Part shown: positions 52,625 through 58,703 of the stretch, in pieces
Layout: every line of letters starts with the position of its first letter
Position numbering within the stretch: the first letter of the stretch is position 1
Notes under the pieces: model-generated
Database searches by the model: none
What the model was told of the DNA's origin: nothing
What the model saw: the letters and a program-made list of their open reading frames with translations, nothing else
Source: Frigidibacter sp. SD6-1
GTDB taxonomy: Bacteria; Pseudomonadota; Alphaproteobacteria; Rhodobacterales; Rhodobacteraceae
Direction of reading: 5' to 3'
NCBI RefSeq assembly: GCF_030143255.1
Contig: NZ_JARJNR010000013.1
Location: 1-58,703 of the forward strand
Length of the DNA stretch: 58,703 bases
Made by a program: the position numbers and the translations under genes

Positions 52625-55503
52625 CACTCGGCCGCGGGCAGGATGCGGCGGGCCATGTCGGCCTGCGCCTCGTACTCGACCTGCCATTCCGACGGGCCGT
52701 TCGAGGGGCTGACCTGCACCGCCGTGACCTTGTATTCCGGGCAGTTGGTGGCCCAGTCCGAGAAATCGGTGGTCACGACGTTGGCTTGCGTCGTCGGGTG
52801 GTGGAAGGTCGTGTAGACGACGCCGGGCGAGACGCGGTCGGTGATTTCCGCCCTCAGCGTGGTTTCGCCGGACCGCGACGACAGCCGAACGAAATCGCCG
52901 TCCTTGACGCCGCGGTTCTCGGCGTCGTGGGGGTGGATTTCCAGGATGTCCTGATCGTGCCAGACGTTGTTTTCCGTCCGCCGGGTTTGGGCGCCAACGT
53001 TATACTGGCTGAGGATCCGGCCGGTGGTCAGCAAGAGCGGGAAGCGTGGCCCGGTCTTTTCATCCGTCGCCACATATTCGGTGCGGATGAACTTGCCCTT
53101 GCCGCGAACGAAGCCGCCCACATGGACAAGTGGCGTTCCGTCGGGTGACTTGTCGTTGCAGGGCCACTGGACCGAGCCGCGCTCTTCCAGAAGATCGTAG
53201 GTCACATTGGCGAAGGAAGGCGTGGTCGCCGCGATTTCATCCATGATTTCAGACGGATGGGTATAGGTCCAGCCCGCGCCCATGGCATTGGCGAACATCT
53301 GGGTCACTTCCCAGTCCGCATAGCCGTTCTTCGGCGCCATCACCTTGCGGACGCGGTTGATGCGGCGTTCGGCGTTGGTGAATGTGCCGTCCTTTTCAAG
53401 GAAGGACGAGCCCGGGAAGAAGACATGGGCGTAGTTCGCCGTCTCGTTCAGGAAGAGGTCATGGACGATGACGCATTCCATCGCCGCAAGGCCTGAGGCC
53501 ACGTGATGCGTGTCGGGGTCGGATTGCAGGATGTCCTCGCCCTGGCAGTAAAGGCCCTTGAAGGTGCCCTCGACGGCGGCGTCCAGCATGTTGGGGATGC
53601 GCAGGCCCGGCTCGGACGAGATGGTGACACCCCAGAGCTTTTCGAAGATGTCGCGCACTTCGGGGTTCTTCACATGGCGGTAGCCCGGCAGTTCGTGCGG
53701 GAACGACCCCATGTCGCAGGAGCCCTGCACGTTGTTCTGGCCCCTGAGCGGGTTCACGCCGACGCCGGGGCGGCCGATGTTGCCGGTCAGCATCGCAAGG
53801 TTGGCGATGCCGATGACCGTGGTCGAGCCCTGGCTGTGCTCGGTAACGCCGAGGCCGTAGTAGATCGAGCCGTTGCGCGCGCCCGCATAAAGCCGGGCGG
53901 CGGCGCGGACTTCGGCCGCCGGAACGCCGGTGAAACCTTCGATCCGTTCGGGGCTGTGGCGTTCGTCGGCAGCGAATTCCATGTAATCCTGGAATTCGTC
54001 CCAGTCGCAGCGCTCGCGGATGAAGGCTTCGTCATAAAGCTTTTCGGTCACGATCACATGGGCAAGCGCGGTGACGATCGCCACGTTGGTGCCGGGGCGC
54101 AGCGCCAGATGGTGGGCGGCCTTGATATGGTTCGACTGCACCATTTCCGTCCGGCGCGGGTCGACGACGATCAGCTTTGCGCCCTGGCGGATGCGCTTCT
54201 TCAGGCGCGAGGCAAAGACCGGGTGGCCAGCCGCCGGGTTCGCGCCGATGACGATGGCGACATCGGTTTCCTCGACCGAGTCGAAATCCTGCGTGCCGGC
54301 CGAGGTGCCGAAGGTCTGGCCAAGGCCATAGCCCGTGGGCGAATGGCAGACGCGGGCGCAGGTATCGGTGTTGTTGTTGCCGAAGACCGCGCGGGTCAGT
54401 TTCTGGACCAGGAAGGTTTCCTCGTTGGTGCAACGCGACGAGGTGATGACACCGACCGCTTCCTTGCCGTACTTGGCCTGGATCGCCTTCATCCGGTTGG
54501 CGGCGAATTCCATCGCCTCGGCCCAGGTCACTTCCTTCCACGGGTCAGAGACACGCTCGCGGATCATCGGGTTCAGGATGCGGTCCTTGTGGCTGGCGTA
54601 GCCATAGGCGAAACGGCCCTTCACGCAGCTATGGCCCCGGTTGGCCTTGCCCTGCTTGTAGGGGACCATGCGCACCAACTCGTCGCCGCGCATTTCGGCC
54701 TTGAAGGAACAGCCCACGCCGCAGTAGGCACAGGTGGTGATGACAGACCGTTCCGGCGTGCCGATGTCATACATCGACTTTTCGGCCAATGTGCCGGTCG
54801 GGCAGGCCTGCACGCAGGCGCCGCAGGACACGCAGTCGGACGAGAGAAACGTGTCCGACTTCATCCCGGCCTTCACCCGGCTGTCCCAGCCACGCCCCTC
54901 GATCGTCAGGGCAAAGGTGCCTTGCACCTCTTCACAGGCCCGCACGCAGCGCGAACAGACGATGCATTTCGACGGGTCGTAGCTGAAATAGGGGTTCGAG
55001 TCGTCCTTGGGGATGAACTGCGGATTGGCCTCTCCGCTGGTGTTCTTCGCCCGGAAATGGGTATCCTTGGCCTCGTAGCGCACATCACGAAGGCCGACGA
55101 CGCCTGCCATGTCCTGCAATTCGCAATCGCCGTTCGAGACGCAGGTCAGGCAGTCGAGCGGGTGGTCGGAGATGTAGAGTTCCATCACCCCGCGGCGGAT
55201 GTCCTTCAGCCGCCCGGTCTGGGTATGAACCTTGATGCCGGGAGTGACGGGCGTGGTGCAGCTGGCGGGCGTGCCCGCGCGGCCCTCGATCTCCACCAGG
55301 CACAGGCGGCAGGAGCCGAACGCATCGACCATGTCGGTCGCGCAAAGCTTGGGGACGGAAATCCCCACCTCTTTCGCCGCGCGCATGATCGAGGTGCCGG
55401 CAGGCACGGTCACGTCGAACCCGTCGATGGTCAGCGTCACCATCTCTTTCGCCTTCGAGGCCGGGGTGCCGTAATCCTGATCGGGAAGGATGAAGTCTTT
55501 CAT
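52624..55503 (-). CDS. fdsA: NAD-dependent formate dehydrogenase alpha subunit (Mo-bis-PGD)
   Basis: The 959-residue protein carries an N-terminal [2Fe-2S] site (Cys54, 65, 68, 82), the His-Cys3 cluster (H114, C118, C121, C127), two ferredoxin-type [4Fe-4S] motifs (C180-190, C224-234) and the catalytic-domain cluster (C258, C261, C265, C293). The Mo ligand is Cys386 with His387 (ARVCHSP), the same numbers as in R. capsulatus FdsA. It oxidises formate to CO2 and passes electrons through the clusters to FdsB and FdsG. A TGA-encoded selenocysteine is not used. The start is the ATG at 55503 behind AAGGAGG, in a segment duplicated from the fdsB end. Confidence 0.96.
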   Translation of the reverse strand: MKDFILPDQDYGTPASKAKEMVTLTIDGFDVTVPAGTSIMRAAKEVGISVPKLCATDMVDAFGSCRLCLVEIEGRAGTPASCTTPVTPGIKVHTQTGRLKDIRRGVMELYISDHPLDCLTCVSNGDCELQDMAGVVGLRDVRYEAKDTHFRAKNTSGEANPQFIPKDDSNPYFSYDPSKCIVCSRCVRACEEVQGTFALTIEGRGWDSRVKAGMKSDTFLSSDCVSCGACVQACPTGTLAEKSMYDIGTPERSVITTCAYCGVGCSFKAEMRGDELVRMVPYKQGKANRGHSCVKGRFAYGYASHKDRILNPMIRERVSDPWKEVTWAEAMEFAANRMKAIQAKYGKEAVGVITSSRCTNEETFLVQKLTRAVFGNNNTDTCARVCHSPTGYGLGQTFGTSAGTQDFDSVEETDVAIVIGANPAAGHPVFASRLKKRIRQGAKLIVVDPRRTEMVQSNHIKAAHHLALRPGTNVAIVTALAHVIVTEKLYDEAFIRERCDWDEFQDYMEFAADERHSPERIEGFTGVPAAEVRAAARLYAGARNGSIYYGLGVTEHSQGSTTVIGIANLAMLTGNIGRPGVGVNPLRGQNNVQGSCDMGSFPHELPGYRHVKNPEVRDIFEKLWGVTISSEPGLRIPNMLDAAVEGTFKGLYCQGEDILQSDPDTHHVASGLAAMECVIVHDLFLNETANYAHVFFPGSSFLEKDGTFTNAERRINRVRKVMAPKNGYADWEVTQMFANAMGAGWTYTHPSEIMDEIAATTPSFANVTYDLLEERGSVQWPCNDKSPDGTPLVHVGGFVRGKGKFIRTEYVATDEKTGPRFPLLLTTGRILSQYNVGAQTRRTENNVWHDQDILEIHPHDAENRGVKDGDFVRLSSRSGETTLRAEITDRVSPGVVYTTFHHPTTQANVVTTDFSDWATNCPEYKVTAVQVSPSNGPSEWQVEYEAQADMARRILPAAE

Positions 55504-55613
55504 TCTGCGGCCTCCTTCATGCGGACGGCTTGGGTCTGAGGCGCCAAGATTTTTCGAAAAATCTTGGCAAAATTCTTAGAAGAATTTTGCACGCTCATTC
55601 TGCGGCCTCCTTC
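55500..55613. repeat. 19-bp direct repeat flanking a palindromic insert at the fdsB-fdsA junction
   Basis: TCATTCTGCGGCCTCCTTC occurs at 55500-55518 and again at 55595-55613. On the minus strand each copy reads as ribosome binding site plus GAATGA, that is, the last codons and stop of fdsB in one copy and the start of fdsA in the other. The 76 nt between them hold two long AT-rich hairpins: a 26-bp perfect palindrome at 55543-55568, and 11-bp arms at 55567-55577 and 55580-55590. Confidence 0.9.
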
Positions 55614-57130
55614 GAACGGGCGAAGTCGTCGGGGAAATGGGTCAAGGCGCTCATCACCGGATAGGGGGTGAAGCCCCCCAGCGCACAGAGCGAGCCGAGT
55701 TTCATCGTGTGGCACAGGTCCCTCAGGATCGGCATGGCGCTGGGGTCGCCCGCCGCGATCCGGTCGACGGTTTCCACGCCGCGCACCGCGCCGATCCGGC
55801 AGGGGGTGCATTTACCGCAGGATTCAATGGCGCAGAATTCCATCGCGAAGCGCGCCATTTTCAGCATGTCGGTGCGCTCGTCAAAGACAGTGATCCCGGC
55901 GTGGCCGATGAGCCCGTCCTTGCCCGCGAATTCCTCGTAACCGAAGGGCGTGTCGAAAAGCGCGGGCGGGAAATAGGCGCCCAAGGGGCCGCCCACCTGC
56001 ACCGCCTTGACCGGGCGGCCCGAGAAGGTGCCGCCGCCGATCTCGTTGACGATCTGGCCGAGCGTCAGGCCGAAGGCCGTCTCATAGAGCCCGCCAAACT
56101 TGACGTTGCCCGCGATCTGGATCGGGATCGTGCCGCGCGACCGGCCAAGGCCGAAGTCGCGGTAGAAGCCGGCGCCCTTGTCCATGATCACCGGAATCGT
56201 GGCAAGAGAGATGACGTTGTTGACGACCGTGGGCTTGCCCATGAAGCCCTGCAGCGCGGGCAGCGGGGGTTTCGCGCGCACGATGCCGCGCTTGCCTTCC
56301 AGCGAGTTGAGAAGCGATGTCTCCTCGCCACAGACATAGGCGCCCGCGCCGACGCGGATCTCCATGTCGAAGGTTCTGCCGGAACCGAGGAGCGAGGAGC
56401 CAAGAAGCCCCTTGGCGCGCGCAATCGTCAGCGCCTCGCCCATCACCTCGATCGCGTCCGGATATTCCGACCGGATATAGACATAGCCCTTGGTCGCGCC
56501 GACCGCGACACCGGCAATCGCCATGCCCTCGATCAGGACGAAGGGGTCGCCCTCCATGATCATCCGGTCGGCGAAAGTAGCGCTGTCACCCTCGTCGGCG
56601 TTGCAGACGATGTATTTCTGGTCGGCCTGCGCCTCATGGACGGTCTTCCACTTGATGCCCGTCGGAAAGCCCGCACCACCCCGGCCGCGCAGGCCGCTAT
56701 CGGTGACTTCCTTCAAGATCTCGGCGCCGGTCATCGCCAGCGCCTTGCGCAGACCATTGAGGCCGCCCTCGGCCTCGTAGTCCGCCATCGACAGGGGATC
56801 AGTCCGGCCGCAGCGGGCGAATGTCAGGCGGGTCTGGGTCTTGAAGAAGGGGATTTCTTCGACAAGGCCGACGGCCTTGGGGTGGTCGCCGAAATTCGCG
56901 TCGAAGAGCGACGGCACATCGTCGGCGCCGACCATGCCGAAGCCGGTGCGCCCGCCAGGCGTCGCGACCTCAAGCAGCGGTTCGAGCCAGACCATGCCGC
57001 GTGAACCATTGCGGATGATGGTCACATCCTGCCCGCGCTTGGCGGCTTCAGCACGCACGGCGGCGACCAGTTCCTCGGCGCCGCAGGCCTTGGCGGCGGC
57101 ATCGCGGGAGATGTAGACCCTAAGGCTCAT
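55595..57130 (-). CDS. fdsB: NAD-dependent formate dehydrogenase beta subunit (NuoF-like)
   Basis: The 511-residue protein has the FMN/NAD fold motifs GLRGRGGAGFPTG (146-158) and GAGAYVCGEETSLLNSLEG (261-279), and the [4Fe-4S] site Cys438-x2-Cys441-x2-Cys444 with a later Cys near 482. The first 100 residues form a thioredoxin-like extension as in other FdsB proteins. It hands electrons to NAD+. It overlaps fdsG by 4 bp. Confidence 0.95.
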   Translation of the reverse strand: MSLRVYISRDAAAKACGAEELVAAVRAEAAKRGQDVTIIRNGSRGMVWLEPLLEVATPGGRTGFGMVGADDVPSLFDANFGDHPKAVGLVEEIPFFKTQTRLTFARCGRTDPLSMADYEAEGGLNGLRKALAMTGAEILKEVTDSGLRGRGGAGFPTGIKWKTVHEAQADQKYIVCNADEGDSATFADRMIMEGDPFVLIEGMAIAGVAVGATKGYVYIRSEYPDAIEVMGEALTIARAKGLLGSSLLGSGRTFDMEIRVGAGAYVCGEETSLLNSLEGKRGIVRAKPPLPALQGFMGKPTVVNNVISLATIPVIMDKGAGFYRDFGLGRSRGTIPIQIAGNVKFGGLYETAFGLTLGQIVNEIGGGTFSGRPVKAVQVGGPLGAYFPPALFDTPFGYEEFAGKDGLIGHAGITVFDERTDMLKMARFAMEFCAIESCGKCTPCRIGAVRGVETVDRIAAGDPSAMPILRDLCHTMKLGSLCALGGFTPYPVMSALTHFPDDFARSKEAAE

Positions 57131-57594
57131 GCGTCGATCTCCGAGATGATCTTGTCGAAGCGCTTCTTGGTCACCAGACCCACCACCTTGCCGTCGACCA
57201 TCGCCGCCGGCCCGCAGGCGCAGAGGCCAAGGCAGAAGACCGGTTCCAGCGTGACCGCGCCGTTCTTCGTTGTTTCGTGCCAGTCGACACCCAGCGTTTC
57301 GCGGGCGTGATCGGCCACCCGGTCGGACCCGGCGGCCTGGCAGGCCTCCGCCCGACAGAGTTTCACCACATGGCGGCCAGCCGGTTCCTCGCGGAAGTCG
57401 TGGTAGAAGGACATGGTACCATGAACCTCGGCCCGGCCGATGTTCAAGACTTCGGCAATCACCGGGATCGCCAGCTGCGGGACATGGCCATATTCGGCCT
57501 GAAGCGCATGGAAGATCGGCAGAAGCGGCCCTTCCAGTGCCATATGGTCCGCGATGATCTCGCGCACGCGCTCCTGAGACGGTACGGCTGGCAT
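57127..57594 (-). CDS. fdsG: NAD-dependent formate dehydrogenase gamma subunit (NuoE-like)
   Basis: The 155-residue protein is NuoE-like with [2Fe-2S] ligands Cys80, Cys85, Cys121 and Cys125 (LCRAEACQ and FCLGLCACGP). It begins MPAVPSQERVREII and is the first gene of fdsG-fdsB-fdsA-fdhD-fdsD. The operon makes the oxygen-tolerant cytosolic formate dehydrogenase that supplies NADH from formate. Confidence 0.95.
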   Translation of the reverse strand: MPAVPSQERVREIIADHMALEGPLLPIFHALQAEYGHVPQLAIPVIAEVLNIGRAEVHGTMSFYHDFREEPAGRHVVKLCRAEACQAAGSDRVADHARETLGVDWHETTKNGAVTLEPVFCLGLCACGPAAMVDGKVVGLVTKKRFDKIISEIDA

Positions 57595-57628
57595 GGGTCC
57601 TCCGGGGCTGGCACTCTGTCAGCTCCGG

Positions 57629-57657
57629 AAAGTACCGCCCGTCGATTGAAGGATCAA
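57629..57657 (-). promoter_or_regulatory. fds operon promoter
   Basis: On the minus strand TTGATC (57657-57652), 17 nt, then TACTTT (57634-57629). The predicted start is near 57622, 28 nt before fdsG. Confidence 0.55.
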
Positions 57658-57697
57658 TATCGATATGCCGTTGATTGATAGGTAGTGCCTATCAATC
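57657..57697 (-). promoter_or_regulatory. LysR-type regulator binding region upstream of fdsG
   Basis: GATTGATAGG-TAGTG-CCTATCAATC (57673-57697) is a perfect inverted repeat with 10-bp arms, centred about 63 nt upstream of the predicted start, the usual recognition-site position of LysR regulators. ATATCGATAT (57657-57666), centred near -40, could be the activation site. Confidence 0.75.
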
Positions 57698-57699
57698 CA

Positions 57700-58584
57700 T
57701 CACACCGTCGCGATCCGCCGCGCCTCGTCCAGAAGCGACGCAATGACCGGCGTATGCGGCTCGCGCCAGGCGGCGATGAGGCCGACGAGGTGGTGCGCAT
57801 CGCCGTCATGGATCGGCACGGCGGTCAGACCCGAGCCCTTGCCGAACATGTCGGCAATGGTCTGTGTGACGATCGAGGCCCAGCGGCCGGTCGTCACATG
57901 CGCGACAAGCGCGATCGAGGAGTTCGATTCGACATTGGGTTCGACCGAGGCGCCTGCCTCGGCAAGGTGGCGGTTGATGATCCGGCGGTTCTGCATGTCC
58001 GAGGTCAGAAGGCACATGGGCTGCGCCGCCGCCTCTTTCCACGACACCGACGAGCGCCCCGCGAGGGGCGAGGAACTGGCCACCAGAAGCCGGTAGGTCT
58101 CTTCATAGAGCGGCTGGGTCGTGACGCGGCCCAGCGGTTCGTTTTCCAGATAGGTGATGCCCGCGTCCAGCTCCAGCCGCTCGATCTCCTCAAGGATCTC
58201 GTAGGAGGTCCGCGACAGGATCGTCACCTGCACATTCGGGTTGCGCGCCAGATAAGGCACCGTCAGGCGCCCGACCATCGGCAAGGCGGTCGGGATCACC
58301 CCGAGCCTGAGATTGCCCGAGACGCCCGAGCGCAGCGCCCGCATCTCCTCGCGCATGGTCCGCGCATCGCCGACGATCCGCAAGGCCCAGTCCAGCACCC
58401 GCTGCCCCTCGGGCGTCAGCCCCTGAAACCGCGCGCCGCGAAACACCAGTTGCACACCCAGCATGTCCTCAAGCTGCTTGATGGCGGACGAAAGCGAGGG
58501 CTGCGTCACACCTACCGCCTCGGCCGCGCGGCCGAAATGGCGCTCGTTGGCCAGCGCTATGAACATTTCCAGCTTGTCGATCAT
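57700..58584 (-). CDS. LysR-family regulator of the formate dehydrogenase operon
   Basis: The 294-residue protein has the N-terminal helix-turn-helix FGRAAEAVGVTQPSLSSAIKQLE (17-39) and a LysR effector-binding domain. It reads in the same direction as the fds genes, 105 nt upstream of fdsG, with a strong LTTR-type inverted repeat just past its stop. It is the likely formate-responsive activator (FdsR-like), though co-direction rather than divergence is less common for LysR genes. Confidence 0.9.
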   Translation of the reverse strand: MIDKLEMFIALANERHFGRAAEAVGVTQPSLSSAIKQLEDMLGVQLVFRGARFQGLTPEGQRVLDWALRIVGDARTMREEMRALRSGVSGNLRLGVIPTALPMVGRLTVPYLARNPNVQVTILSRTSYEILEEIERLELDAGITYLENEPLGRVTTQPLYEETYRLLVASSSPLAGRSSVSWKEAAAQPMCLLTSDMQNRRIINRHLAEAGASVEPNVESNSSIALVAHVTTGRWASIVTQTIADMFGKGSGLTAVPIHDGDAHHLVGLIAAWREPHTPVIASLLDEARRIATV

Positions 58585-58621
58585 GGCCGCGAGCCTACGC
58601 GAGGGCCGCGCGGCGGAACAA

Positions 58622-58640
58622 GGGGGGCCTTCAGCCCCCC
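58622..58640 (-). terminator. Hairpin terminator upstream of the LysR gene
   Basis: GGGGGGC and GCCCCCC form a 7-bp stem with a CTTCA loop. On the minus strand TTGTTCC follows. It should end transcription of the gene entering from the right edge. Confidence 0.6.
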
Positions 58641-58645
58641 CAGGG

Positions 58646-58703
58646 CTATCGCATTTGGCCGATGATGGACCTTGCGAAGTCGTCGGACCATGCTGATCGC
58701 TTT
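58646..58703 (-). CDS. Possible C-terminal end of a gene cut by the window edge
   Basis: On the minus strand the frame from the right edge reads KRSAWSDDFARSIIGQMR and stops at TAG (58648-58646), directly before a hairpin terminator. The residues look protein-like and the terminator position supports a gene end, but too little is present to name it. Confidence 0.4.
   Translation of the reverse strand, partial: KRSAWSDDFARSIIGQMR

Noticed and set aside
52624-55503. Possible selenocysteine in the formate dehydrogenase alpha subunit.
   Set aside because: The Mo-ligand position is an ordinary Cys codon (Cys386), and no in-frame TGA occurs.

Overview
The window reads as a high-GC alphaproteobacterial chromosome, most likely Rhodobacterales (Paracoccaceae; Rhodobacter, Defluviimonas or Rhodovulum-like). 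The evidence is the soluble formate dehydrogenase order fdsG-fdsB-fdsA-fdhD-fdsD with the Mo-ligand cysteine at FdsA residue 386 (the number used for Rhodobacter capsulatus), an NDUFS4-like complex I protein, a DUF2125 protein, an IalB-like secreted protein and the style of the ribosomal protein sequences. The genus is an inference. No plasmid, prophage or CRISPR signal was seen. The window is mostly chromosomal core plus catabolic accessory modules.

Layout. 1-3.4 kb: str operon on the minus strand (rpsL-rpsG-fusA-tuf, tuf cut by the window edge) with a clear sigma70 promoter. 3.4-6.6 kb: minus-strand envelope-lipid operon (GT2 polyprenyl glycosyltransferase, LABN membrane protein, ArnT-like GT39, PAP2 phosphatase). 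6.7-12.6 kb: two divergent units sharing one LacI-type operator architecture: lacI / amino-acid-type binding protein / unusually long permease leftward, GH1 beta-glucosidase / SDR rightward. 12.8-13.7 kb: DMT exporter. 13.8-26.0 kb: secE-nusG-rplKAJL-rpoBC on the plus strand with several leader and intercistronic hairpins and a strong terminator. A relict IS481-type transposase fragment lies just after it. 26.3-31.2 kb: uvrB, complex I accessory protein, DUF2125, GNAT acetyltransferase, tRNA-Arg(TCT).

31.3-33.9 kb: TetR-associated oxidative module (LLM flavin oxidoreductase, 4-OT tautomerase, alpha/beta hydrolase). 34.0-44.8 kb: hydroxyproline catabolic locus: GntR/FCD regulator divergent from an ABC uptake system, then a DapA-family deaminase, FAD D-amino acid dehydrogenase, 4-hydroxyproline 2-epimerase (Cys/Cys), an enolase-superfamily enzyme, a second proline-racemase-family enzyme with a Ser/Thr active-site pair, and an alpha-ketoglutarate semialdehyde dehydrogenase. 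Together these can take trans-4-hydroxyproline to 2-oxoglutarate, and probably 3-hydroxyprolines or betaines as side inputs. 44.9-47.4 kb: type II asparaginase, IalB-like protein, HisN-like phosphatase. 47.5-51.5 kb: glpR divergent from glpD-glpK. 51.6-58.6 kb: fds formate dehydrogenase operon under a LysR regulator with a textbook LTTR operator.

Nothing here is clearly a wholly new system. The items most worth following up are a recurrent GTAGGATGGGC palindrome placed inside essential operons, the Ser/Thr proline racemase homologue, an insertion that appears to have split an overlapping fdsB/fdsA junction with a 19-bp duplication, the long permease co-regulated with a beta-glucosidase, and the separated, opposite orientation of the str and rpoBC operons with an IS relic next to rpoC.
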